Shown here: in pieces, positions 16,925-25,646 of the stretch
How the letters are laid out: each line of letters starts with the position of its first letter
Position numbering within the stretch: the stretch's first letter is position 1
NCBI GenBank assembly: GCA_945873195.1
Contig: CAMCDA010000031.1
Span: forward strand, 1-32,100
Length of the DNA: 32,100 nucleotides
From: Asaia bogorensis
GTDB lineage: Bacteria; Pseudomonadota; Alphaproteobacteria; Acetobacterales; Acetobacteraceae
Direction of reading: 5' to 3'
Program-made: the position numbers and the translations under genes
The notes under the pieces: generated by a model
What the model was told of the DNA's origin: nothing
The model's input: only the letters and a program-made list of their open reading frames with translations
The model's database searches: none

Positions 16925-16933
16925 GAAAGATGT

Positions 16934-18457
16934 TCACATCGTCGCCCCTTGCACCCAGGGCGCGAACTCCGCGGCGCCGAAGTCGAACTGCTCGCTTTTG
17001 GTCCGTTCCCCCGACGCCACGCGCAGGATCAGGTCGAAGATGCGCTGGCCGCATTCGGCCACGCTCTCATCCCCGTCCACGACCGTGCCGCAGTTCACGT
17101 CCATATCGTCCTCGATATGCCGGAACATCGGGGTATTGGTCGCCAGCTTGATCGACGGCGCGGGCTTGCAGCCGAACACGCTGCCGCGGCCTGTCGTGAA
17201 GCACACCAGGTTGGCGCCGCCCGCGACCTGCCCCGTGGCGGCCACCGGGTCATAGCCGGGCGTGTCCATGAACACGAAGCCGCGCGCGGTGATCTCCTCG
17301 GCGTATTGCACGACGTCCACCAGGTTGGTCCCGCCGGCCTTGGCCATGGCGCCGAGGGACTTTTCCAGGATCGTCGTCAGTCCGCCGGCCTTGTTGCCGG
17401 GGGACGGGTTGGCATCCATCTCCGCCCCCTCCCGCGCCGTGTAGTCTTCCCACCAGCGCATAAGGGCGACCAGTTTCTCCCCTACCTCCCGCGACACCGC
17501 GCGCCGGGTCAGCAGATGTTCGGCGCCGTAGGTCTCGGGCGTTTCCGACAGCACGACCGATCCGCCGTGCCGCACCAGAAGATCAGACGCCGCGCCCAGG
17601 GCCGGGTTGGCGGAGATGCCGGAATACCCATCCGACCCGCCGCATTGCAGCGCGAGCGTCAGGGCACTGACCGGGCAGGGTTCGCGGCGGACCTGGTTGG
17701 CCTCAGCCAGCACATCGCGGACGAACGCGACCCCGGCCGCGACGGTCTTACGCGTGCCGCCCATGGTCTGGATATCCAGCGCCTTCAGCCGGCCGGCGAG
17801 CTTCTGTTCCTCGATCAGCCCGCCGATCTGGTTCACCTCGCATCCCAGGCCGAGCACGATGACGTGGGAGAAATTGGGGTGGCGGGCGTAGCCGGCGAGG
17901 GTGCGGCGGAGCAGGCGCAGCGGCTCATCCTGGGTCATGCCGCAGCCGGTCTTGTGGGTCAGGGCGACGACGCCGTCGACGTTGGGGAACTCGGCCAGCG
18001 GGTCGTCGCCGGTGAAGGGGTTGCGGCGGAACATGTCGGCGACGAGCTGGGCGACGTGGGCGGAGCAGTTCACGCTGGTCAGGATGCCGATGTAGTTGCG
18101 GGTGGCGATGCGCCCGTCCGGCCGGCGGATGCCCATGAAGGTGGTGGGCGGGTCGAAATAGGCGGTTGGCGTGGCGTCCTGGGACCAGGCGTAATCCTTG
18201 GCGAAATCCCCCATGCCGCAGTTCTGGGTATGGACGTGCTGGCCCGGTGCGATCGGTTGCGTCGCGAAGCCGATGATCTGGCCGTAGCGGCGGATTTCCT
18301 CCCCGGTTGAGATGGCCCGTGTCGCGACCTTGTGGCCGGCGGGGATTCGGTCGCGCGCGGTGACGTTGTCGGCGACCGGGGCGCCGGGCAGCAGGGTGGC
18401 GCGGGCGATGACCACGCTGTCACCGGGATGCAGGCGGATGGTGGGGGGCGGGGCCAT
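16934..18457 (-). CDS. UxaA/GarD-family sugar-acid dehydratase
   Basis: A 507-residue hydro-lyase. The N-terminal SAF domain (residues about 1-80, LHPGDSVVIARA...IPAGHKVATRAI) is followed by the large catalytic region with TRNYIGILTSVNC, PNVDGVVALTHKTGCGM, VLGLGCEVNQIGG, LALQCGGSDGYSGISANP, NPSPGNKAGGLTTILEKSLG and FTTGRGSVFGC. These enzymes dehydrate altronate (UxaA) or galactarate (GarD) to 2-keto-3-deoxy acids, using Fe(II) and conserved cysteines. Several blocks (ILTSVNC, CPVSAL, ASDLLVRHGG, MDVNCGTV...E) look nearer to GarD, others to UxaA, so the substrate is left open. GGAGGAA stands before the ATG. It is followed 46 bases later by vapBC on the same strand. Confidence 0.9.
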   Translation of the reverse strand: MAPPPTIRLHPGDSVVIARATLLPGAPVADNVTARDRIPAGHKVATRAISTGEEIRRYGQIIGFATQPIAPGQHVHTQNCGMGDFAKDYAWSQDATPTAYFDPPTTFMGIRRPDGRIATRNYIGILTSVNCSAHVAQLVADMFRRNPFTGDDPLAEFPNVDGVVALTHKTGCGMTQDEPLRLLRRTLAGYARHPNFSHVIVLGLGCEVNQIGGLIEEQKLAGRLKALDIQTMGGTRKTVAAGVAFVRDVLAEANQVRREPCPVSALTLALQCGGSDGYSGISANPALGAASDLLVRHGGSVVLSETPETYGAEHLLTRRAVSREVGEKLVALMRWWEDYTAREGAEMDANPSPGNKAGGLTTILEKSLGAMAKAGGTNLVDVVQYAEEITARGFVFMDTPGYDPVAATGQVAGGANLVCFTTGRGSVFGCKPAPSIKLATNTPMFRHIEDDMDVNCGTVVDGDESVAECGQRIFDLILRVASGERTKSEQFDFGAAEFAPWVQGATM

Positions 18458-18541
18458 GGTTGGGTTCCTCCGGTTGGGCGGGGGATCATGGCGCGGATTG
18501 GGGCCGGGGAGAAGAATTGGTGGGGCGGGCGCGGGTGGTTC

Positions 18542-18775
18542 TCACGGTGCATGGGGTGTTGTCGCGTGTGTTTTTTGGGCGAGGGGAATTGGTCCCTCCT
18601 CCCGCCATCCCCGGCCTTGTGCCGGGGACCACCACCAGCACCCTGCCGCGATTGGTCCCCGGGACAAGCCCGGGGATGACTGGCAGCGGCGCCCGCGGAT
18701 GACGGACGGCTCCCAGGGACGGGGCCGCGTGTCCTCGATCTTCACGGTGCATGGGGTGTTGCCGCATGCATTTCT
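18542..18775. repeat. Direct repeats spaced exactly 200 bp
   Basis: TCACGGTGCATGGGGTGTTG occurs identically at 18542-18561 and 18742-18761. Similarity continues for about a dozen bases (TCGCGTGTGTTT versus CCGCATGCATTT), with four transition-type differences, giving a repeat of about 32 bases. The two copies bracket the pair of opposed palindromes. This could be a duplicated extragenic element or the ends of a small non-autonomous unit. Confidence 0.75.
18604..18681. repeat. Pair of opposed extragenic palindromes
   Basis: The first unit is CCATCCCCGGCCTTGTGCCG continuing GGGACC (stem CCCCGGC/GCCGGGG). The second is GGTCCCCGGGACAAGCCCGG continuing GGATG (stem CCCCGGG/CCCGGGG). They are the same element in opposite orientation, so the whole segment is also a large inverted repeat. 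The motif is related to stem 1 of the structured repeat at 4867 and to common alphaproteobacterial extragenic palindromes. Confidence 0.75.
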
Positions 18776-18853
18776 CCCCGACGCCCGCCAGACCGCCAAC
18801 CAGTAAGTTCATACTATGTTCTTATCTGACCCCGGTGGCCAAAGGCAAGCCTA

Positions 18854-21800
18854 TCAACCGACCGCGTCGAACGCCGCCAGGCACATCTCCGGCGCGTTGG
18901 GCCAGGAGGCATGGCTGAACCCACCCAACACATGCGCATAATCCCCCCGTCCCAGCCCATACCCCACCGCAACCACGGCATCCGCAACCGCTCGGCGTCG
19001 CCACCGTTCCGCCGGATCAGGCACCACGGGCCAGGCCGGGCGATGCCCGACCAGCGGTGCATACCGCGCATCGCTCGCGCACAAGGCCGCCGTCGTGTCG
19101 GCCAGGACTGACAAAGCCCCCTCCGTCAGCTCCGGCATCGGCAGCCCGTCCAGCAAATACAGGCTCAGATGCGTCGCCGTCTTCTGCCGGACCAGCCAGT
19201 CGAACGAGAAACTGTTGAACACCGCGCACAACGCCAAAGCCAGCCGCAAAGGCCGAACGCCAGGGGTCTTCTCCACCGTCGCGGTATGCCCCAGCACAAC
19301 ACCAGGCGGCAGGATCGTCGCGATCATCGAGCGTTCATCGTTGGAACGCGCGATGTCGCGGAATGCCAGCCGGAAATGGCCAACGGCCTCGGCCACGCGG
19401 GGCTTGGCCAACAGAGCCTCGGCGCGCACCTGATAGCGGGGGGCGGTGTCCCACCGGTCGGTATATTGGTGGAACGTCTTCCCCTCATGCAGGATGCACC
19501 AGCCCGCGGCCCCATCGCCGATCGGGGCGAACAGGCCTGAATCGTCGGTCATGTGCAGGTCGCGACCGAAGCGGATCCCCTGCCGGTCGCACCAGGCCCC
19601 GAACCGCTCCTTGCCCGCGAACAGCCGTTGCGCCAGCGCCAGGTCCGCCGGCCCGCGCAGTTCCATCAGTGTCTGGTACGGCCCACCGGTGGCGTCGATG
19701 AAGGCGCGGTCGTAGGCCATGATCCGCGCGGGATCATCGGCCTGCTCGATCCCCTCCAGATAGAAGGCGCATTGCACCGCCCGCGCCGGCCCGGGGCGGC
19801 GGGCGACGACCAGGGCGAACTTGAACCGGCTGTCGATGTCGAAGATGCCGCGCCGGTTTTCAAACGACAGGCAGATATCCATCCCGTTCGCCAGATACAG
19901 GCGACGCAACCCGGTCGTGCCCTCATTCGCGTGGAAGGCTGATGGCAGCAACAGCCCCACCGCCCCATCCACCGCCGCCAGCCGGATCGCCCGTTCGGCG
20001 AACAGGCGGAAGGCGTCGAGGTTCCCGGCTGTCGAATCCGAGCCCATCCCCACGCGCTGATGCCGGTAAAGCCGGTTGGCGATGCGCTTCCGCTGCTCAA
20101 ACCCGGCGCGATAGGCGGCGAAAGCGGCGGCGATGGCGGGGTCGGCCAAAACCCGAGCCTCGATCGCGGCGCGTTCCCGCCGCGTTGGCGCGTCCAGCAC
20201 GGCCAGGTCATGACCGGCGACGAAATCCCGCGTGTTGTGCTGGATCACGTCCCAGGGCGGGTTGCCGATCACGGCATCGAACCCGGCGACCTCGGCAAAG
20301 GCGAGGTCCCAGGGCAGGGCATCCAAGCCGGCCGCCAGCATCGCCGCCTGGCGCGCGGTCGGGGTGTCCGGCCACTGCCCGGTCTCCTCCACCGCGCGGG
20401 CGAGTGCCTGCCACTCGTCATCTCCCTCCCGCGTGGCCAGCATCGCCGCCCCGGCCCAGGCGCGTGCCAGGTTCATCAACGGCGCGCGCGCCGCTTCCAA
20501 CCGGTCTCGCGCGGCGGCTTTCAGCGCGAGATCGGCCAGGTCGCGACCCAGCGTGGCGCCGATTTGGCGCACCTGCTCGATGACGGTCGCGTGCATCATG
20601 GCCAGCCGATCCACCAGCCCGCGCGACAGCAGCGGGTCCAGCACGCCTCCCCCGACCGGCAGGCGCTGCATATCCTCCAGGAACGGGCCGGACAGTGAGT
20701 CTCCTTGGACCAGGCGGTGGTCGAGGAAGGTCAGCGGCAACCCCTCGGCATGGGATTCCAACCAGAGCGACAGTTTCGCCAGCTCGACCGCCAGCGGATT
20801 GCGGTCGGCGCCATACAGGCAATGTACCGCGACCAGGCGCCGGCAGATCGCCATCGCCTTTCGCTCCGCGATCCCGCCTTGCGACAGGGCCGGCAGCCAG
20901 CTCGCCAGCAGCCCGTCGGGATCGGGCAAGGCGGCAATGCGCGCGCGCAGGCGGGCGGCGCGCGCCGGATCGATGGCGGGATCACGGCTGAGCGCGTCGG
21001 CGGTGCGGCAGGCATCGAACAGGGCGTCGGCGAGGAACCGGCAGGCCTCGACCAGGAAATGCCCGCTGCCGGTGGCCGGATCGACGACCCGCAGCGCCAG
21101 GATCGCGCCCGGGTCCGGGTCATCCGCGGGGCTGCGCGCGCGGCACAGCGGGCCGAGGGCTTCGGCGACCAGGAACCGCACGAACCCGGTGGGCGTGTAG
21201 TAGCTGCCGGTGGCCTTGCGGCCCTGGCCGGCGCGCAGGAAGAAGCGGCCGGCCGGGATCGCCTCGATCGCCATGGAATGTGACGGATCGGCGGGAACGA
21301 CGGTTTCCTGCCGGCCGCGGCGCAGGCGGGTCATGGGCTGGGCGGCGATGCCCGGTTCCAGGTCGAGCAGGGACTCATAGACCCCGCCCAGCACCTCCAC
21401 ATCCAGCGCGCCGTAATGCACCCGTTCCCGCGGCCGCCCACGCGCCGTCGTCCACAGCAGCCGGTCGAGTAGCAGCGCCACCGCCCGCTCCCCCCAGCGC
21501 AGGCGATCGAGCGTCGGCATCGTGTCCACGCCGAACAGCGCGCCGCCGAGGGGCGCGATGGTGAGTTCGGCGCAGCGCAGCCCTTCGCGGCAGGCGCGGA
21601 ACAGGCCGCGCAGCCCGGATTCCAGCATCGCGCCGGTATCGTGCCCGTGGTCCAGATGGCGCCGGACCAGAGGCCCCAGCGCGCGATTGGGCGACAGGGA
21701 GGCGCGCCACAGCCGTGTGCTGGCGAAGCTGAAGCCGCGCGCGGGGTCGCTGGAGGCCTCCAGCTTCAGGATGAACAGCAGCCGGTGGATCAGGATCAAC

Positions 21801-22519
21801 CCGTCATGCCACAGGTCGGCGGCGCTCGCCTCTGGGTTGCCCGAATCGGTGATGACGGCTTGCAGGAAGCATTCCAGCCCGCCCCGGGCCTGGGCGCGCA
21901 GGTCGCTGGTCACCCGCGCCTGGTGCAGGCGCGCGGCGTCGAGGATTTGCGGAAAGGTCGGAAGGCCGGCGAGGAGGGTGAGCAGCAGGCGCAGGCTGTC
22001 CGGCGGGGCGGGAGCGGCGCGCCAGGCATCGAGCGGAAAGGACAGATGGCTGTCGGGCAGGGCCGGGTCGCTGATCAGCAAGCGCAGTTCCGCGCCGTTG
22101 GAAAGCAGGCCGGCGGTCTCCCGGCTGGCGCGCAGCACGCGATGGGCGGCACTGGCCGGGGAATGCCGAGCGCGGTCCGGGGTGTCGAGGTCGGTATCCG
22201 TGGCCCAGGCGCGGATCGTGATGCCATGGCCCGTCGGGAGGATGTGGCCGCCATCCTCCGTGCCCTGTCGCGTCCTGACCGGTTCGGCCGCGAAGGGCGG
22301 TTTGACCCCCAGCGGCGTGATCGCCTGCCGGAGCACCCGCGCCGCACTCGCCCCCGGCCCGATCGGATGCCGCCGCAGGCCGCGCCAGACCGAGGTCAGG
22401 ATTTCAGGCGCCGGCCCGGACAGCCCCAGCGTCGGCAGCAGATCCGGCAAATCGAGGCGCAGGAACGAGTCGGTCAGCGCCGAACCGACCGTCGCGCAGT
22501 CTTCGAACGCGAGGCTCAT
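18854..22519 (-). CDS. N6-adenine DNA methyltransferase, Eco57I/DrmMI-like
   Basis: A 1221-residue protein. Residues about 1-430 form a helical N-terminal region without a recognised nuclease motif, ending with LGGVYESLLDLEPG near residue 380, as in type IIG, PglX and DrmMI methylases. The methyltransferase core follows: GSYYTPTGFVRFLV (about 438), motif I VVDPATGSGHFLVEA (480-488), YGADRNPLAVELAKLSLWLE, and catalytic motif IV VIGNPPWDVI with NPPW at 753-756, which marks adenine-N6 transfer. The C-terminal part (SFENRRGIFDIDSRFKFALVV ... LYLLDGLPMPEL) is a probable target-recognition domain. The open frame continues upstream to 23236, but ATG 22519 begins the family-like protein and overlaps the helicase stop by four bases (ATGA). 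It resembles the methylase of class 1 DISARM. No endonuclease gene adjoins it. Confidence 0.88.
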   Translation of the reverse strand: MSLAFEDCATVGSALTDSFLRLDLPDLLPTLGLSGPAPEILTSVWRGLRRHPIGPGASAARVLRQAITPLGVKPPFAAEPVRTRQGTEDGGHILPTGHGITIRAWATDTDLDTPDRARHSPASAAHRVLRASRETAGLLSNGAELRLLISDPALPDSHLSFPLDAWRAAPAPPDSLRLLLTLLAGLPTFPQILDAARLHQARVTSDLRAQARGGLECFLQAVITDSGNPEASAADLWHDGLILIHRLLFILKLEASSDPARGFSFASTRLWRASLSPNRALGPLVRRHLDHGHDTGAMLESGLRGLFRACREGLRCAELTIAPLGGALFGVDTMPTLDRLRWGERAVALLLDRLLWTTARGRPRERVHYGALDVEVLGGVYESLLDLEPGIAAQPMTRLRRGRQETVVPADPSHSMAIEAIPAGRFFLRAGQGRKATGSYYTPTGFVRFLVAEALGPLCRARSPADDPDPGAILALRVVDPATGSGHFLVEACRFLADALFDACRTADALSRDPAIDPARAARLRARIAALPDPDGLLASWLPALSQGGIAERKAMAICRRLVAVHCLYGADRNPLAVELAKLSLWLESHAEGLPLTFLDHRLVQGDSLSGPFLEDMQRLPVGGGVLDPLLSRGLVDRLAMMHATVIEQVRQIGATLGRDLADLALKAAARDRLEAARAPLMNLARAWAGAAMLATREGDDEWQALARAVEETGQWPDTPTARQAAMLAAGLDALPWDLAFAEVAGFDAVIGNPPWDVIQHNTRDFVAGHDLAVLDAPTRRERAAIEARVLADPAIAAAFAAYRAGFEQRKRIANRLYRHQRVGMGSDSTAGNLDAFRLFAERAIRLAAVDGAVGLLLPSAFHANEGTTGLRRLYLANGMDICLSFENRRGIFDIDSRFKFALVVARRPGPARAVQCAFYLEGIEQADDPARIMAYDRAFIDATGGPYQTLMELRGPADLALAQRLFAGKERFGAWCDRQGIRFGRDLHMTDDSGLFAPIGDGAAGWCILHEGKTFHQYTDRWDTAPRYQVRAEALLAKPRVAEAVGHFRLAFRDIARSNDERSMIATILPPGVVLGHTATVEKTPGVRPLRLALALCAVFNSFSFDWLVRQKTATHLSLYLLDGLPMPELTEGALSVLADTTAALCASDARYAPLVGHRPAWPVVPDPAERWRRRAVADAVVAVGYGLGRGDYAHVLGGFSHASWPNAPEMCLAAFDAVG

Positions 22520-25500
22520 GGCGCGGGTGGCACCAGGATCAGCATGCCGATCGGGGTCACGGTCGGCGCACCCAGGGCGGCGTGGAGGGCAAGGGCCTCG
22601 GTCCGTTGCTGGAACAATTCCGCCGCCGCCGCCGCGTCCCGCCGCTGGTCCGCCGGATTGGAGGCATCGGCGGTGAAGGCTGTCAGGCGGTCGAGCGCAC
22701 CCGGCAGGGTCTTCCAGGCGGGCGCGTAGGGGAGGAAGCCGAACAGGTCCGGGACGGGCGGTGTCCAGGAACCGGCGATCTCGGTCGCCCGCCGGTCGAG
22801 CCAATGGCCGAGGGTCGCCGCTTCCCGCGTGATCATCGCGTCGTGGGCGGCCTGGTGGCGATCGGCGATGGTGGCGGCCTCGGTGGTGGCGAGCGCCAGC
22901 GCCTCGGGCTGACGACCCGGGATCCAGGCCGGCCAGGCGGGCGTGGCATCGGCCTGGGCGAGCGCCAGCCAGGCCGCGGGATCGCCCACGATCGTGGGCG
23001 CGCCGGTTTGCGGCAGCAGCACCGCGATGATCTCCCGCAGCGCGATCCGGCGGGCGTCGCGCCGTTCGAGCGCATAGGTCAGCAGCACCGCCGGCGCCGC
23101 GTCGTGACAACCGACGGCCACGCGCGGGTCGGAGCCAGACGGGGGCTCCAGCCGCATCCGATCCGCGGCCCGCCGCACCAGCGGATGCGCCCAGCCGGGA
23201 TGGGCCAGTTCTCGGCCTTGCGCGTCGCGCAGACACGCCGGATCGGCCGTCACCCGCAGGCCGCCGGTCGCGGGATCATGGCCGGGCAGCCCGGACAGGT
23301 CTGCGTGCCAGTCGGGCGGCGGCACGAGGCAATCGGGGTCCGTCCCATCCGGTGCCGCCCCGCACGCGGCCCGCAGAAAACCCAGGGGCGAACATCCCGC
23401 GATGGCGCGCGTGGCCCCGGGGGGCACCGAGGTCGCGCTGATCGCGCCCAGCCCGGTCAGCCAGCCATGCCGCGCGGCCATCTGCTCGAACCCGGCAAAG
23501 GCGCGGTCGATCTCGCGCAGCAGGTCGCGGTAGGCGTCGGCATTGGTTTCCTCGGCCATCCGATCCAGCGTGCGGATGGGGGAGGGCGGGGGCGGGAACA
23601 GGGGCGCCTGGTCCTCCGCGAACCCCTCGATCAGGCCGGCCCCCAGCGCGCCAGACTCGGCGGTGACGCCCAACGTGTCCGGCATCACGTCCAGGGCGGC
23701 GCGGGCCTGTTCGTATTTCGCGATCAGCCGCAGCAGCAGCCGTTCCTCGAACGTGCCGGCCAGATAGAGATAGCGGATATCGGGGTCATGCCGCTGGCCA
23801 TAGCGGTCGATGCGCCCGTTGCGTTGCTCCAGCCGGTTCGGATTATAGGGCAAGTCAAGGTGGATCAGATGCCGGCAGCGCTGCTGGAGGTTCAGCCCCT
23901 CGGCCAGCGAATCCGTGCTGATCAGGATCAGGCGACCGGCGCTGGCGAACCGATCGGCGGCTTCCGTCCGGCGGTCATCGGCATCGGCGCCGCTGATCGA
24001 GAGGATCGCGCCGGAGATCGCGGGATCGGCGCGCAAATGCGCCAGGGCGGCGTCCTGGCTGTCGGCATACTCTGTATAAACAAGGATATTGGCGTCGGGT
24101 TCATTGGCGCGGATGCGGGTGACCTCGGCGGCCAGCGCGTGCAGCTTCGGGTCCTGGCTGGCGGCGGCCTCGCCCAGTTGGATCAACGCCCGCAGCGCGA
24201 GGGCGGTTTCATGCGCCTCCGCCGCATGCAGGTCCGCGGCCATCGCCTCGGCTTCCAGGTCGGCCTGCGCGCGTTCATCCTCCGCCGACAGCACGCCATA
24301 GCGCGCCAGCCGGCGGCGATAGGCCCGCAGGGCGCGGGCGCGATCACGGCGGATCGCCGCCTCATCCCCCGCCAGCCCAAACGCGGCGTGCCGATCCGCC
24401 ACCACGGCCAGCGTGTTGACCGCGGCGCGTAGCGTGGAGACGGATCGTTTCAGCAGCCCCACGAAGGCCAGCGTGTCCGCCGGATGCCGCGGGCGAACGC
24501 CTCGGCGCAGGCGGGGCGCGATCAGGGCGGAGAGCGCCTGGTGGAAGGCCAGAACCGCGCTGTCTGTTTCCGGCGCCAAGGTGATCGCCACCGGCGTCAC
24601 GATCCGCTCGCGGAACAGGGGGCGGCCGGTCGCGGGATCGCGGACATGGCCCTTCAGCCGCCGCACCACGTGCCGCCGATAGACCTGGCCCAGCAGCCGT
24701 CCCTGCCCATCCACCAGCCCCGGATCGAGCAAGGCCATCAACGAGGCAAAATGCGCGTCGTTGCCGTCATGCGGGGTGGCGGTCAGCAGCAGCAGCCCCT
24801 CCGACCGCCGGCCCAGCACCTCGGCCAGGCGGCGGCGCAGCGTGTCGCTTGATCCGTCACTGAAACAATGATGCGCCTCGTCGATGATCGCGAGGTCCCA
24901 GGCGGATCGTTCCAGCTCCGCCAGCACCGGTTCCTGCTTCGCGAAGTCGAGGGACGTGAGGCACAGCGCCGTCGCGTCGAACGGATTGCCGCCGAGTTCC
25001 AGCGCGCGCCGTTGCGCCCGTAACGATACCGCGTCGGCGAGAATGGTCGGGCGCAGGCCGAAGCGCACCAACAACTCCCGCGCCCATTGTCCCAGCAAGG
25101 GACCGGAGGGGCAAAGGACGATGACGCGGTGGGCGCGCCGGCGCAGGATCAGTTCGGCGGCGATCATGCCGGCCTGGATCGTCTTCCCCAGGCCCACGCC
25201 ATCGGCCAGCAACAGGCGCGGGCGCGGCATGTCCAGCGCGCGCAGGACGGGGACAAGCTGATACGGCTCCATCGCCACGCGGCCGGGATGGGCGGTGAGC
25301 AGGGCGCCGGCCCCGGGCGCGCGATCCAGCAGATGGGCGACATGATACAGCCGCCAGGCGGTGACCGAGGCGGGATCGTCGGGGCGGAGGTCGGCGCGGA
25401 TCGGTTCCACATCCTCCCACGGGTGCAGCAGGTCCCATTCCAGCCCCAGCAGATCGCCCGCGGCGCAGCGCAGGCGCAGGCGGGTTTCGGTGCCGCAGGG

Positions 25501-25566
25501 TTCGGCTTCCAGCACATCCCATGTCAGCCCGCGGGCGCGCAGCTTGATCCCAGGCGAGAGATGCAT
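22516..25566 (-). CDS. SNF2/RapA-type helicase, DrmD-like
   Basis: A 1016-residue superfamily 2 ATPase. The N-terminal segment (GIKLRARGLTWDVLEAEP, GLEWDLLHPWEDVEP) matches the small beta domain that precedes the motor in DrmD proteins. Motor motifs: ADGVGLGKT (Walker A, residues 121-129), NPFDATALCLTSLDFAKQ, DEAH (229-232), LLTATPHDGND (260-270), then in the second RecA lobe ILVYTEY, LISTDSLAEGLNLQ and LEQRNGRIDRYGQ near 575-590 with the arginine finger. A helical insertion lies between the lobes. The last 400 residues are unassigned. Such ATPases translocate on DNA. The gene is first in a two-gene operon with the methyltransferase (4-base ATGA overlap) and is divergent from the SDR gene. 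The start has only a weak GGTGGAA site. Confidence 0.9.
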   Translation of the reverse strand: MHLSPGIKLRARGLTWDVLEAEPCGTETRLRLRCAAGDLLGLEWDLLHPWEDVEPIRADLRPDDPASVTAWRLYHVAHLLDRAPGAGALLTAHPGRVAMEPYQLVPVLRALDMPRPRLLLADGVGLGKTIQAGMIAAELILRRRAHRVIVLCPSGPLLGQWARELLVRFGLRPTILADAVSLRAQRRALELGGNPFDATALCLTSLDFAKQEPVLAELERSAWDLAIIDEAHHCFSDGSSDTLRRRLAEVLGRRSEGLLLLTATPHDGNDAHFASLMALLDPGLVDGQGRLLGQVYRRHVVRRLKGHVRDPATGRPLFRERIVTPVAITLAPETDSAVLAFHQALSALIAPRLRRGVRPRHPADTLAFVGLLKRSVSTLRAAVNTLAVVADRHAAFGLAGDEAAIRRDRARALRAYRRRLARYGVLSAEDERAQADLEAEAMAADLHAAEAHETALALRALIQLGEAAASQDPKLHALAAEVTRIRANEPDANILVYTEYADSQDAALAHLRADPAISGAILSISGADADDRRTEAADRFASAGRLILISTDSLAEGLNLQQRCRHLIHLDLPYNPNRLEQRNGRIDRYGQRHDPDIRYLYLAGTFEERLLLRLIAKYEQARAALDVMPDTLGVTAESGALGAGLIEGFAEDQAPLFPPPPSPIRTLDRMAEETNADAYRDLLREIDRAFAGFEQMAARHGWLTGLGAISATSVPPGATRAIAGCSPLGFLRAACGAAPDGTDPDCLVPPPDWHADLSGLPGHDPATGGLRVTADPACLRDAQGRELAHPGWAHPLVRRAADRMRLEPPSGSDPRVAVGCHDAAPAVLLTYALERRDARRIALREIIAVLLPQTGAPTIVGDPAAWLALAQADATPAWPAWIPGRQPEALALATTEAATIADRHQAAHDAMITREAATLGHWLDRRATEIAGSWTPPVPDLFGFLPYAPAWKTLPGALDRLTAFTADASNPADQRRDAAAAAELFQQRTEALALHAALGAPTVTPIGMLILVPPAP

Positions 25567-25646
25567 TCAGGTTCCACCGAAGCTATGGCCGGTGGTCAGG
25601 GAACCATTGCGACATTGAGAAACGGTTAACCGAGGGGACGAATTCG
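25567..25646. promoter_or_regulatory. Divergent promoter region between helicase and SDR genes
   Basis: These 80 bases must carry the promoters of both the helicase-methyltransferase operon and the SDR gene. An interrupted inverted repeat GGTTCC (25570-25575) / GGAACC (25600-25605), with ACC/GGT arms nearby, could be an operator. A GAGGGGA ribosome site serves the SDR gene. No promoter hexamers are convincing. Confidence 0.35.

Larger units (their letters stand above)
18458..18853. other. Gene-free spacer with repeats beside the methyltransferase gene
   Basis: This 396-base stretch contains no frame with codon use or homology that I can support. It holds a 200-bp-spaced direct repeat and two opposed palindromes (listed separately) and the last 70 bases before the methyltransferase stop. 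A relatively AT-rich segment around 18803-18826 has no clear function. Confidence 0.7.

Noticed and set aside
16718-18310. Plus-strand open frame of 530 codons opposite the sugar-acid dehydratase
   Set aside because: It is a low-complexity antisense shadow; the minus strand encodes a complete UxaA/GarD-family enzyme.
18854-23236. A 1460-residue version of the methyltransferase starting at 23236
   Set aside because: The first 239 residues are an out-of-phase reading of the helicase gene (Arg/Ala/Gly-rich, no family resemblance). The ATG at 22519 overlaps the helicase stop and starts a family-like N-terminus.
22582-24432. Long plus-strand open frame opposite the helicase gene (616 codons)
   Set aside because: High G+C makes stop codons rare on the opposite strand. 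The translation is Gly/Arg/His-rich, without domains, and the minus-strand helicase motifs are unmistakable.
18458-25646. Complete DISARM, BREX or restriction-modification locus
   Set aside because: No drmA, drmB, drmC, PglZ, BrxC or nuclease gene is visible; only the helicase and methylase are present.
18458-25646. Genomic-island boundaries (tRNA, integrase, att sites) around the helicase-methylase pair
   Set aside because: No tRNA, integrase or transposase is visible, and the direct repeats lie on one side only, so mobility cannot be claimed.
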